Part shown: positions 50,101 through 57,440 of the stretch, piece by piece
Layout of the letters: every line of letters starts with the position of its first letter
Numbering within the stretch: the first letter of the stretch is position 1
Origin: Conus ventricosus
Lineage: Eukaryota; Mollusca; Gastropoda; Neogastropoda; Conidae
DNA: 64,000 nt
Assembly: GCA_018398815.1 (NCBI GenBank)
Contig: CM031616.1
Coordinates: 68,471,477-68,535,476, forward strand
Direction of reading: 5' to 3'
The notes under the pieces: generated by a model
Seen by the model: the letters and a program-made list of their open reading frames with translations, nothing else
Told to the model about the DNA's origin: nothing
Database searches by the model: none
Program-made: the position numbers and the translations under genes

Positions 50101-51972
50101 CGAACCACAAAGTTACCCTATTATTCAAAAGAACAAGAAAAGAGAAAACAGGTCCTCACCAACTTCAACTCCTGAAACAGACAAATCAAACAATAATCAT
50201 AAGTTTAAAATCATAACAAAATCACTTCCAAATAAATTCATGACAGTTGGTAATGATACATTTTCCATGCTCATCCATATATCTTTACCATCTCTTCATT
50301 TTTCCTTTCATTCATATTTTGTAATGCAAGTAACAATCACTGTCAATGAAAAGTGTTATGGCATCAGAGATCAAGAGAAAACATTTTTTAAATAGCATCC
50401 ACTTTCTTTACGTACTTCAACCAAAGCCACTGCATCTGGATTCAACCAGAGACCTGATAATGAATCAAACATGTATACAAGCTCATGTGGCAAACAACTC
50501 TTCAATGATCCGACATTCGCAGATCTGCCAAAAATCTTGCTGTAGAAACATTCATGCAGGTGGCCTTGCAAAGCACAGTGTAACAAGCTGAAGTGGAAGT
50601 CCAATCATTTTCAAGTATTTGCAATATTTCGTAATTTACTCTACACCAGTTATGATCCTGGTTAACCAGCCAACTTCCTATTGAAGTGAAGCAAGTGCCC
50701 ATGCAACCCTCTCTCCCCTTTTCAGATAATCAGAGCATGGCAATGCAGAACTGGGGATCAGGGCAACAGCCCTAGGACAGGATCTAGATAGGCACCAGAC
50801 AGTAACAGATGAAGATCTTGCAAAATTCAATTAACAAACAGAAGGCTCACGTTGCCTTTCAGTGAAGCAGCATAGTTCCTAATCCGATGCTGGACTATCA
50901 TAAATCTGCAACTTTGCTTACAAAGGAAACCAGAAACATGTCATGCTTCCTGTGTAAGGTTGCAAGGTTCCTTCTTCCTAACTTCATTAACCTGTTTTAC
51001 TGTTAGTATGTTCATGGTGTTTGTCTCATCGTTCGCTGCGTTTGGCCAGCACTCGTGTTATTTGGCTTTTGCACACACAGGGGGGTGGGGGATCTTTCGT
51101 TTTTCTTTTCTTTTTTTTAACATTTTCCACCAACATCCACTTCATTGCCTTTGCCAAAACTCTAGCGAATGAAAGACAAAAAAAGGAAGGCAAAGTTCTA
51201 GTTTCAGAGCCTAGCTCATGTGGACTTTGCCGATTCCTTTCCTCACAATGAGCAGCTATTCTGTATAGGGATTAGCAATCAATGCTGTCGAGAGAAAGGG
51301 GGACTTTTACATCTGGGCACAGCCAAAAATTAGTTATAGGGCCTACTTGAGTTTATGTATTGGTAACAAAATTTGAAAAAAGGCTTCTTTTTCAGCCCCC
51401 TTCCCCCACCCCACTCCCACAACTATCATTAGGCCTTTTAGTTACATTTAATCGCTTAAAAGATAATAATTTTCTTATCATATATACATCCGATTAATTA
51501 ACTCTGTACCGTTTGCACTGCTTTACCGTTTAGTCGCTTAATTCATTTGCAGCAAACTGCACCCTCACGAAGTGTACTGAGTAACAATTCTGTTCGTAAG
51601 AGCGCCATCAACTACGTCAAGAGGAAGACCTCTGTCGTAGGTTTTTGCAGCACCAAAATTTCAAAGAAAAATGCTTTTCCGTTACGCGACTTTTCATGAG
51701 GCGTTCCGAAAAGAAAACGAAACGTTTTGCCCGCCATTCTGTAACGCCGAACGAATGCGCAACGTACGCAACGCGTGTCGCTTCGCCGCTTCATAAAAAC
51801 CACGAGGTATACACATGTACAGATGTTACATGAACAATATGTATGTGTACGTACCATATTTTACTTCGCATCTTGTTAGACGACCATAAGGTTCAAATAT
51901 TTCTTCTAAATCCCGTGTACGGGTCGTTTTACTTAATCGGCCAACAAATAATTGGCCTTCCCGTCGCGACAT
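24879..51972 (-). CDS. SR splicing factor: RRM, CCHC zinc knuckle, RS domain; five coding exons
   Basis: A nuclear RNA-binding protein expected to bind exonic splicing enhancers and recruit the spliceosome through its RS domain. Coding exons in transcript order are 51972-51855, 37024-36984, 31612-31526, 26452-26316 and 25310-24879, with junction phases 1, 0, 0 and 2, all GT/AG. The RRM spans exons 1-3: RNP2 is LFVGRL, RNP1 is YAFVDFED, and VEWAKG closes the fold. Exon 4 has one CCHC knuckle (CYRCHRSGHWARDC) and a Gly/Arg linker; exon 5 has the RS repeats. As assembled, a missing base at about 25229-25233 shifts the frame and gives a 219-residue product. The exon total of 815 nt is one short of a multiple of three; with that base the RS repeats continue and the stop is at 24881-24879 (271 residues). 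The VGRLS..TRTRDLE and GHWARDC motifs recall plant RS2Z proteins more than vertebrate SRSF7, so I give no symbol. Confidence 0.92.
25537..25568. repeat. poly(dC) tract, 32 bp (intron 4)
   Basis: Perfect C run. A second, 21-bp run lies at 26031-26051 in the same intron. Confidence 0.95.
26316..26452 (-). CDS. SR factor exon 4 (zinc knuckle)
   Basis: 137 nt between TCTTACAG and GTAAGA. Encodes the CX2CX4HX4C knuckle, WGGGGFRNSRSGRRGYS, and PPRRRR. The knuckle follows the RRM directly. Confidence 0.94.
27300..27341. repeat. (CA)n microsatellite (intron 3)
   Basis: About 21 CA units. A poly(dG) tract lies at 27135-27152. Confidence 0.95.
28014..28062. repeat. (TA)n microsatellite (intron 3)
   Basis: About 24 TA units. 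Confidence 0.96.
28499..28771 (+). mobile_element. tRNA-derived SINE (intron 3)
   Basis: The 5' part resembles a tRNA gene: GCCCGGTTTGCTGAGTGGTT contains an A-box-like segment (TTGCTGAGTGGTTAGAG), and GTGATCAAGACAAC about 40 bp later is a degraded B box. A central body follows (AATGGGTACCTGGC, GGGGAAGGTGAATGC, GACCCCAGAGTAGTGG), then the 3' tail CCTTTACCTTACCTTTT. It is inserted antisense to the SR gene. The RNA polymerase III promoter boxes are degenerate, so it is probably inactive. The (ACCTT)-type tail resembles the end of the local LINE, which could be its mobilising partner. Confidence 0.78.
29305..29430. repeat. dispersed repeat, copy 2 (intron 3)
   Basis: Second copy of the repeat at 21890-22008, same strand; it carries GACCAAGCTCTAAGCGCTTT and TACCCAGGTAGAGCCGGCCG. 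Confidence 0.8.
30048..30257 (-). repeat. 105-bp exact tandem duplication inside the hAT-like ORF
   Basis: 30048-30152 and 30153-30257 appear identical. 105 bp is 35 codons, so the frame is kept, and the peptide containing AQYSDFYNMDDLTTEEIKR appears twice in a row. Confidence 0.92.
31129..31250. repeat. subterminal tandem repeat of the hAT-like element
   Basis: Two units of about 60 bp sharing CCGAAATTATTTC and TTTGAACGAAATCGGAAACC, 30 bp from the right terminus. Many hAT elements carry subterminal repeats as transposase binding sites. Confidence 0.75.
31526..31612 (-). CDS. SR factor exon 3 (RRM end)
   Basis: 87 nt, phase 0 at both ends, acceptor AACAG, donor GTAAGT. Encodes DCIKYENGRDVCGSSIIVEW and AKGSPRRPL, the last helix and strand of the RRM. 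Confidence 0.94.
31620..36980. other. SR gene intron 2; no other gene
   Basis: 5.4 kb of AT-rich DNA. It holds a (CT)n at 33768-33784, a 47-bp poly(dG) at 34458-34504 and a 30-bp poly(A) at 35725-35754. ORFs are short and unsupported. Confidence 0.7.
34458..34504. repeat. poly(dG) tract, 47 bp
   Basis: Longest pure dG run in the window, in intron 2; on the transcribed (minus) sense it is poly(C). Confidence 0.95.
36984..37024 (-). CDS. SR factor exon 2 (RNP1)
   Basis: 41 nt between CTTTTTCAG and GTAAGA. Joined to exon 1 it reads AYAFVDFEDYRDAE, the RNP1 octamer with the aromatic residues that stack on RNA. Confidence 0.94.
37494..38981 (+). mobile_element. piggyBac-like element 1 (intron 1), internally decayed
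   Basis: TTAA at 37494-37497 and 38978-38981 flank inverted ends CCCTCTAGTTTTC and (reverse complement) CCCTCTTGTATTC. TTAA target duplication and CCCT termini define piggyBac. A subterminal TAACGGGAGCARACGGGAGT occurs twice (about 37512 and 37557). Total 1,488 bp is too short for an intact transposase gene of about 1.8 kb plus ends. Confidence 0.88.
37779..38330 (+). pseudogene. piggyBac-like transposase N-terminal half, frameshifted
   Basis: Starts MASSANNSEFDDIPDYSAEE and continues with a very acidic region (EESDVEIGTDEGEENVES), as piggyBac transposases usually do. The first frame stops at 38112. From about 38100 another frame reads LAAVETNRYAQQRQAAKGTP, SLWFDTTPDEM and then LIMMGL, matching in order the start of the conserved transposase core. 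The catalytic aspartate region is absent, so the element cannot encode active enzyme. Confidence 0.78.
39249..39260. repeat. target-site duplication of the full-length LINE, 3' side
   Basis: TGTTAATTAAGG, identical to 46389-46400 at the other end. Confidence 0.95.
39470..40522 (-). pseudogene. LINE ORF2 RNase H and C-terminal region
   Basis: RNase H motifs VFTDGSKSEDGVACAAY, SAELTALVLAL, SDSLSALEAI and HVGIGGNEMVDRLAK hold the four acidic residues and the histidine. The C-terminal Cys/His region in a second frame (39730-39470) is the same as in the copy at 11623-12120, CRLHTGHSYFTHSYL included. One frame change near 39,735. Confidence 0.92.
41505..41510. repeat. hAT-like TSD, left (CAACTG)
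   Basis: CAACTG here and at 42645-42650. Confidence 0.85.
41511..42644 (-). mobile_element. hAT-like element nested in the LINE RT
   Basis: 1,134 bp with perfect 13-bp inverted ends (CAGACATGCCTAC and GTAGGCATGTCTG) and a 6-bp TSD. Removing the element and one TSD copy rejoins the LINE reading frame exactly across RTTVDHLIRLE. Inside on the minus strand is a hAT-type ORF. A (CA)n lies near the left end (41643-41672) and a T22 run near 42520. At about a third of a full hAT length it is a non-autonomous derivative. Confidence 0.92.
41829..42149 (-). pseudogene. hAT-like transposase fragment
   Basis: Encodes EVMLVDLVAELNLPFTVLD and FKLMFKDSDVAKKFQCGRSK, the phrase 'AE.NLPF...D.F..LFK..F.DS..A..F.C.R.K' that follows the N-terminal zinc finger in many hAT-type proteins. 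The catalytic DDE domain is missing. Upstream, 42358-42150 is open in another frame and may hold the decayed N-terminus. Confidence 0.75.
43610..44306 (-). pseudogene. LINE ORF2 endonuclease domain
   Basis: Starts MDSTVFHWNIRGLNSN about 55 nt after ORF1 ends. Exonuclease/endonuclease/phosphatase motifs are in order: the HWNIRGL asparagine, VALQETQ with the metal-binding glutamate, LLGDFNGHNPLWGS with D and N, and SDHFPVF with the catalytic histidine. It nicks target DNA to prime reverse transcription. A frame change near 43,940 splits it. Confidence 0.9.
44362..45480 (-). pseudogene. LINE ORF1 (nucleic-acid chaperone, zinc knuckles), two frameshifts
   Basis: ORF1 coats LINE RNA in the ribonucleoprotein. 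The N-terminal part reads IKRLRNGSFLIQCRSKKQSE and LVDREIRVTPHKQLNLSKGV. The middle (45206-45000, another frame) holds CFRCQRFGHVRDRC. The following frame holds QGNHDGPC and CANCGGDHPSSSRNC, completing a triplet of CCHC-type knuckles. The tail to 44362 is Pro/Ser/Lys-rich. Two small indels, at about 45,250 and 45,000, separate the three frames. Confidence 0.87.
46403..46547. other. short unique intron spacer between LINE and piggyBac-like element 2
   Basis: 145 bp of intron 1 with no ORF or repeat seen. Confidence 0.6.
46548..48036 (-). mobile_element. piggyBac-like element 2 (intron 1)
   Basis: TTAA at 46548-46551 and 48033-48036 flank inverted ends CCCTCTGCCTACCG and (reverse complement) CCCAATGCCTACCC, sharing CCC..TGCCTACC. 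1,489 bp, orientation opposite to element 1. It contains the poly(dC) at 47145-47181. Subterminal GGTCGATC repeats (four near 47960-48020) lie by the right end. Confidence 0.75.
47550..47768 (-). pseudogene. acidic N-terminal transposase-like fragment in piggyBac-like element 2
   Basis: Starts MADQVTMQLAEFIF, meets an in-frame TGA, then continues SDIDEESVFAGYTLKEDLK and an Asp-rich run (DSGDDNDDVE) to a stop. Composition and position 265 bp from the element end parallel the N-terminus in piggyBac-like element 1. No core domain is visible, so identity rests on the flanking TTAA ends. Confidence 0.5.
48040..48974. other. intron 1 sequence, no gene seen
   Basis: Non-coding on both strands; a few short overlapping ORFs without motifs. 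Confidence 0.55.
48981..49863 (-). mobile_element. hAT-like non-autonomous element B (intron 1)
   Basis: 883 bp. Ends CAGAGGTGGGAAT and (reverse complement) CAGACGTGGGAAT match at 12 of 13 positions; a 6-bp TSD AGAAAT lies at 48975-48980 and 49864-49869. Minus-strand features in order: subterminal GGCGGAA repeats with the palindrome GGCGGAATTCCGCC, a C24 run (plus sense), a short open stretch with SSVKNKWNWKWLDEVV at about 49440-49390, and a GC-rich block of nested hairpins (49020-49105, e.g. GGGGGCGAAGCCCC). The same two modules occur in the element at 53866-54858. Confidence 0.82.
49020..49105. repeat. GC-rich hairpin block
   Basis: Three short inverted repeats in a row: GGGGGCCGCTGAAGGCCCCC, CAGGGGCAACGCCCCTG and GGGGGCGAAGCCCC, spaced by GGGGTCTGG or GGGGTCCAG. 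Strong RNA or DNA foldback potential. Confidence 0.85.
49870..51850. other. intron 1 sequence next to exon 1, no other gene
   Basis: Includes a 35-bp tandem pair near 49919-49985 (ATATTCTGTCAGACTGAGT). No supported ORF. Confidence 0.6.
51855..51972 (-). CDS. SR factor exon 1 (RRM first half)
   Basis: The start ATG at 51972-51970 sits in GCCATCATGTC. It encodes MSRREGQLFVGRL through RCEVKY and ends one base into a codon at a GTACGT donor. The RNP2 strand and first helix (RTRDLEEIFEPYG) are here. The first ATG giving an RRM start was chosen; no longer in-frame extension is seen. Confidence 0.93.
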
Positions 51973-52205
51973 GATGGCAGCCTTGGAATCACCCGGATGT
52001 ATAGGTTTTATCTCATGACCGAAAACACAGCGAAACCTATGGGCATACTGTCAAGTAAATAACGGTCCTCCTCTTTACTAAGCGCAAGTAAGATTAAGGA
52101 GCGAATCAGGCAGCCCGTTACATTACTTCTTTTTGTTCCTATTAATATGGACAGTTCGGTTTGATTTCCCGCAATAAGATAATCTTGTGTCGCCCAACTT
52201 TCGCA
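51973..52205 (-). promoter_or_regulatory. 5' UTR and presumed promoter region of the SR gene
   Basis: Position only: sequence immediately upstream of the start codon and before the LINE remnant. No TATA box at a convincing distance; no experimental start site can be read from sequence. Confidence 0.35.
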
Positions 52206-52544
52206 TTTGATGGAAGATTTTACAAAAAATACCAGAGAGGCAAAATGTCAATGTAATCTAGCTCGATTTTAGAAAAGCATTTGACTCAGTTCGCCGAGAA
52301 AGATTGCTTAACAAAGTGCAGTACCTCGGAGTGACAGGTCATCATGCTCGGATAAGAGATTTCTAAGAAGAAAATTTCAAAAATTCACACACATAGATAG
52401 AAAGCAGTCACTCAAGAGTTGGAGATCTTTACTCTTATACTAGAGATAGTGCTGATGTTGTAATTGGAATATCTCTGGAAAGTGTTCATGGACCTATTCT
52501 TGTTATGGTTTTTGTTAACGATTTGCCTAGAACAACAAATGTAG
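52205..52544 (+). pseudogene. old LINE reverse-transcriptase fragment, 5' half
   Basis: One frame reads LDFRKAFDSVRRERLLNKVQ, YLGVTGHHARIRDF, two stops, then GISLESVHGPILVMVFVNDL and PRTTNV. These are the catalytic-aspartate box and the 'P.GS..GPILF..F.NDLP' box of a LINE RT. The frame continues on the far side of the gypsy insertion at 61349. This RT differs from the I-like LINE in its motifs and is much more decayed. It lies just upstream (minus sense) of the SR gene start. Confidence 0.82.
52541..52544. repeat. gypsy element TSD, left (GTAG)
   Basis: GTAG here and at 61349-61352. Confidence 0.85.
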
Positions 52545-53471
52545 TGTGGCAAAGTGGACTTAGGGCAAAGGCAAGAGCTCGATCGAAACCAAGGATTTTC
52601 AACTTCAATCTTATATATGTCGGATGCTCAATCTCATCTTCGTGCCTGCCACTTTGCACAGATTAATCATGCAGACTAAATCTGCTGGGTATTGTGGATT
52701 AATAGAAGTAGCAGAGACAGCAAGCAACCAGCGCTCAGATCAGCCAGGCAAACAATCTTGAGACCAGACCAGAATCGATGCTTCTCTTCTCTTTTATGTC
52801 GGCAAGGATGGTCAGCAAGCATCTGTCAGCGAGACCCGTCAGCAAGAACAACGCAAGAACAACTGCGCAAGAACAACAACCATGAACACACAAACACACT
52901 CTCCTTTTATACATGCTCGTCGTCAATTGATCGGACGACCAACACTACCACATCACCCTAACAACATAACATCGAAACAAATCTAACGACCAACTCTACG
53001 ACATCATCCTACCAACATGACATCGAAGCAAAAATAATACTATAACAAACTATCGATAAATGCAATATAATAATCAAATCCTAACCAACAACTGTTAAAT
53101 GAAACTTAATCAAGTTTCCGATGATTTGCTTGTCTTCGTTCCTAAAACGAAATGTAAACAAGTAAATCATCGTAGCAACTAACCCTTAGCAACTGTATCA
53201 AAATTTATATTCCCAAATAATTGATTTCTCTTCTTCGTTGATATTTTCGTTATTGATGTATGATTTATGTTTGAACTAAAAACAGCTTAAATGTTTGCTT
53301 GTTTCGATATAACTTATATTTACCTATCTTCCATGGAAACATATACTATTTTGGATCTACAATCTGATCTTTATGATTAAAGAGCGTTTGACGTCATTCG
53401 TTTGTTAAGAGTGATTTTTCTTGTAATAATGGCTGAAAAAATCGTAAATAACTTTTCTTCACTTCTCCACA
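52545..53471 (-). repeat. 3' LTR of gypsy element 1
   Basis: 927 bp, terminal TGTGG/CCACA, about 99.7% identical to 60422-61348. Confidence 0.97.
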
Positions 53472-53487
53472 TCTGCCCCCTACTCTT
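53472..53487 (-). promoter_or_regulatory. polypurine tract
   Basis: Minus-strand AAGAGTAGGGGGCAGA abuts the 3' LTR; it is the plus-strand DNA primer of LTR elements. Confidence 0.88.
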
Positions 53488-53865
53488 GTTTTTCAATGCC
53501 CTCATTGAATCGAAAGTTGGGACAGGTGCTAGGATGGGTATATAACTCCACTTCCTAGTCAATTTCCTGTATTAGGGTTACTGCCCTTCCAAATACTTTT
53601 CTCCCTCCCCCCTCTCTCGATTATTCAAGGTCCTCCTTGAATGAAAAGAATAGAGTATATTTGATACTTCTTATTCTTTTAAAGAGATTAGGACAATTTG
53701 ATTCATATCGCTATCTTTAATAGGCAATATTATAATCAAATAGAAGGGGAAAATCCCGATTATTCATGTGACATGCTCTTTTCATTCAGCTTGCGTTGTT
53801 GTACAAGGCAAACCGAAATGAAAGAACAAAATGAAGGCATTGATTCAAACTGCGTTATTTTAATT

Positions 53866-54858
53866 CAGGGCTTAAAATCCTCCTCGGATCCGAGAAATTC
53901 CTCGGGAAGCCAAAAAATTCCTCGGGAAAAAAATCGATTTCCTCGGGGGAAAGAAACCCGATCTAAAACGCCCCAAACGCGTCCGCATTCGCATATGGTT
54001 CTGATTCGTATTCGGTTCAAAGTCGCAAACAGCCATTTCGCACCGGTAGCTTTAGGCGCCTAATCTATCAAGATGGCGACAGTGAGAATCATCGAACGTG
54101 GAGAGAAGTTTGACGAAAGCGGGATCAAAAACAATGGAGGTGGGAGTGGACTTTAAAGTCCGTGAAAGTGAGGTCAGATCCCGATGAATTCGAGCGGATC
54201 GGTCAACATATTCGAAAGGTTGACGTGCCAGGCAGTGCAAGATGTGTACTGTGCACCACAGACATCGTCTACACTTTCCGCGGGATCGTCGCACTGAAAG
54301 AGCATCTTGTCACAAAGAGACACCGCGATCGCAGCTTTCCCCTGCAGACAAGGGGAAGGGAAAGAATATTTCTGCAGATTGGCTGTGCTTGTCGTAAGAG
54401 GCGACAGAACCAGCCCCTCTCAGATTGCTTAGTTCCACATTCCAAACGTGAGTTTTGAATTTTGATAACTGTGTCTCCACCAATAACCATTTTGTTTTGT
54501 CTTGATAACCTGTTGGTCTTTTTTATGCTCTTTTCACATGAAATGTGTTGATATAAATATCATTTTAGATTTAGATGTTTAAGACCTTTGTCTTGTCTTT
54601 GACAGTGGATTGAATATCTGTATGGATGTACCTTTCCTGCATTAAATCTTGCACTTTTTCTGTGCAATTTTTTTCCCAAAAAATAGGGCTCAGAATGAGC
54701 CAGAGTGCACAGATTTTGTTCTAGATTTTCAAAATTTTCTGGGGGGGCATGCCCCCAGACCCCCCTAGCAGGGCGTGCCTGCTTTGCAGGCACGCATTCG
54801 TGGCTTCGCCACTTCAGAAATTTTCCTCTGATTTTTGGATAGACCATTTTAAGCCCTG
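53866..54858 (+). mobile_element. hAT-like non-autonomous element C, nested in gypsy 1
   Basis: 993 bp with inverted ends CAGGGCTTAAAAT and ATTTTAAGCCCTG. Flanks TTTTAATT and TTTTATAA match at 5 of 8 positions, an imperfect TSD. It carries on the plus strand a transposase-like N-terminal exon and, near the right end, GC-rich hairpins (GCGTGCCTGC-TTT-GCAGGCACGC). It is opposite in orientation to the gypsy element. Inverted ends beginning CAGGG and a BED-like finger favour hAT. Confidence 0.83.
54073..54458 (+). pseudogene. zinc-finger (BED/C2H2-like) transposase N-terminus in element C
   Basis: MATVRIIERGEKFDESGIKN runs into a frame change, then WRWEW, then RSDPDEFERIGQHIRKVDVP and a finger-like CVLC...HLVTKRH (C-X2-C, H-X5-H). 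A fingered DNA-binding N-terminus is standard for hAT transposases. The catalytic domain is absent. Small indels separate the frames between 54135 and 54170. The NNWRWEW segment parallels KNKWNWKWLDE in element B. Confidence 0.68.
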
Positions 54859-55436
54859 TTTTATAAATAAGGGCGAGTTTGAATCAGGGGAATGGGGTTT
54901 GTTATGAAATTATAATTGAAGGCATTGATTCAAACTGCGTTATTTTATGAATAAGGCAAGTTTGAATCAAGGGGTAGAAGGAATTAATAGTTTAACAAAA
55001 GGAGCTTTACGACTTATGATCATTTTAGGGGTGATTTGATTCTAGTGCGTTATTTTATAAATAAGGCACTGAGAATCAAAACGGGAACAGGGAGAAGGAA
55101 ACTCTTTTCTTTCTCAGCCATTCTGTAGCCAAACTACACACGAGAGATGAAAAATATCTTTGTATATTTCCATGGAAGATCTGTTATAAAATAGACATTG
55201 TCAAAAGAAAATAAAAATTAAACTTTTAGCAAAGATAACTTTTCAAAAATATAGTGAAGTTGTTCTTGCTGAGGTTGTTGTTCTTGCTGACTTTTCCTTT
55301 TTCTTTCTCCAAATGTCTCTTTTCTGCTTATGAAAGAGAAATGCCTAACTTTTCTAATTCTAATCTTGCTAACTTTTCTTTCTCCAAACGTCTCTTCTCT
55401 GGAGAATGCCTAACTTTCTATTCCTAACCACTATTT

Positions 55437-55930
55437 TTAAACAAAAATTACTGGATTCTCAGAATAAACTTTTCTTGGTTTGCTGGCAAGTCTTAGGGAT
55501 CTTCTAGGAAGCGGAACCGGTGTAGGCAGCGGAACTGGTTTCTTCCGTTCAGGAGTCTGGGGAATGTTCATCATTACGAAGTCTTCCTCGGATTCGCTGT
55601 TGGAGTCTTCTTCCCGTGTGGGAGGTGGTATTGGGTCTTCGTCCTCGCCTTCCGAGTCTTCCTCTGGGTTCGCGGCTGGCAGCATGTCCTTCCTGTTGAC
55701 CGTGCGGTCGATTCCTCCAGCCAATGGTCGTACCACGTAGGCGTCGTTGTTATAGGGCCGTGTGACGACCTGGAATAGTTGAGGCTTCCAGGCATCTTGC
55801 AACTTCCCTCTCTCCCGGTTGCGAAGGTAGACCAGGTCCCCTTCAGACAGGATGGAGGGAGACGTCTTCCGCCTGGCTTCGTCTCTCCTGGCGGCGATTT
55901 TCTGGGACTGTTGGCGTGCCTTGCTGTAGG
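55437..55930 (-). pseudogene. gypsy 1 integrase C-terminal domain and acidic tail
   Basis: After RLRDAYSKARQQSQK comes a GPY/F-like module (GDLVYLRNRERGKLQDAWKP, FQVV) that aids target binding. An acidic linker (EEDSEGEDEDP) and a Pro-rich, basic end (RRSLRLASKPRK) finish at 55437. Confidence 0.85.
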
Positions 55931-57000
55931 CGTCTCTCAGGCGAGCTGGTGAAGATTGACCCAGGTGTCGAGTTCAACTGGCTGGTTGTCGTTGCCCAAG
56001 ATGTCATCGACTGGGAGTCTTGGGTGTTGCCCGAATAGTAGGAAATGTGGTGCGAAACCCGTGGTGGCGTGAGGCGTGTTATTGTAGGCCTGGACCAGTT
56101 CCGGCAGGTGGACAGGCCAATTCCTTTTCTCTTCATGGGTGAGGGAACGAAGGAGCTTGAACATGGAGTGGTTGAACCTCTCGCATTGCCCGTTGCCCTG
56201 GGGATGGTAGGGGGTCGTGTGGGTCTTCTTAATGTTGTACATCGTGCAGAGCTCGGCGATCAGGTTGGACTCGAAATTTCGCCCTTGGTCGCTGTGGATA
56301 CGTTCTGGAACCCTGTACTTCAGGAACCATTCTTTGATCAGAGCTTTGGCCACAGTGGAGGCTTCTTGGTTGGTGGTGGGTACCGCTTGTGTAAACTTGG
56401 AGAAGACGTCTGTCATTATCAGGACGTTTTCTCTACCGTCGCTGGCAGCTTCTAACTTGGTGAAATCTATGGCCAAGACTTCTAACGGTCGCGATGCTTG
56501 AAGGTGTCCTGACGTGGTGAAAGTCTTGGGATGTTGCCCAGGGTGCATCTCTGGCAGTTGGAGATGTGACGTCCCACGTCCCCGTGCATGCCCGGCCAGT
56601 ACGCTCGTGTGCGCAGGAGCCCCATGATGCGGTTGATTCCCTGGTGGCCCATGTCGTCGTGAAGGGAGGTCAGGACTTCTTCTTTCATCGTGCTGGGCAG
56701 GACCAGTTGTCGGCAGGGCCCATGTTGCAGATCTTCGACCTTCCTGTAGAGGATCCCGTCTTCCAAGAAGAGTCGTGAGCGCTGCTGGCAAAGGGTTTGA
56801 AGATCTCGGTTTCCTCTTGTGGGGGGTTCTTCCGGCCATACTGCCAGGACTGGGGCGATGACTGGATTTCGTGCTTGCTCTGCTCGTACTTCAGCCAGCG
56901 TTTTTTTCAGCATCAGGGGGTGTTGTTCCGGTATAAGCGTGACTCTGCAGTCTGTCTCTTGGATGGCAGCAATCTGGGGTGGGACAGGAGTAGCAGCGGG
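55930..57000 (-). pseudogene. gypsy 1 integrase
   Basis: Zinc-binding HHCC region: HDDMGHQG then NCQRC. Catalytic core: LEVLAIDFTKLE, MTDVFSKFTQAVPTT, ERIHSDQGRNFES and PYHPQGNGQCERFNHSM, giving the D-D-E residues. One frame change between HHCC and core (about 56510) and one after VNLHQLA (55940). Confidence 0.95.
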
Positions 57001-57099
57001 CTTCATCTTCCGTGGTGGGGGCAGTCTGGAAAGGGCGTCAGCAGGATTTGTCTTGCCAGGCCGGTACTTGATTTCGAAGTCGAACTGTGCTAACTGAGC

Positions 57100-57440
57100 A
57101 GCCCAGCGTTGCTCTAAGGCGCCCAGGGAAGCTGTCTTGAAGTGGGCAAGGGGATTGTTGTCAGTGTAGACGACGAACTTGGAGCCCAGGAGGTAGTCTT
57201 GAATTTTTCGGTGACAGCCCACTTCATGGCGAGGAATTCTAGCTTCATGCTAGAGTAATTGGCCTGATTCTTTTCTGTTGGACGTAGCCTTCTGCTTGCA
57301 TAGGCCAGGACCTGGTGTCGCCCATCTTGTTTCTTGAGAGAGAATGGCGCCCAGTCCGTCGTGGCTGGCGTCAGTCTCCAGGATGAAAGGCTTGGTGAAA
57401 TCTGCGTAGCCCAGGACAGGTGCTGAAGTCATGGCGGTCT
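57100..57440 (-). pseudogene. gypsy 1 RNase H, frameshifted
   Basis: FILETDASHDGLGAILSQ has the first catalytic aspartate; SKFVVYTDNNPLAHF has the later TD pair, and RPGKTNPADALSRL closes the domain. Two frame changes between 57330 and 57225. Confidence 0.93.

Larger units (their letters stand above)
53696..55080. repeat. array of four 46-bp hairpins
   Basis: Foldbacks at 53696-53741 (imperfect), 53840-53865 plus 54859-54886 (split by the hAT-like element), 54925-54970 (12-bp perfect outer stem TTGATTCAAACT) and 55035-55080 (about 18-bp stem with two mismatches). All share a GCGTTATTTTAT-ATAAGGC centre, and the three uninterrupted ones are each exactly 46 bp. Confidence 0.85.
53488..55436 (-). 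other. gypsy 1 non-coding tail between integrase and 3' LTR
   Basis: About 950 bp once the hAT-like insertion is removed. No env. It contains a tandem pair at 55270-55430 (CTTGCT..CTTTTCTTTCTCC and ATGCCTAACTTT), four 46-bp hairpins and two small ones (TTCAATGCCCTCATTGAA near 53492 and TTCAAGGTCCTCCTTGAA near 53626). Confidence 0.8.
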
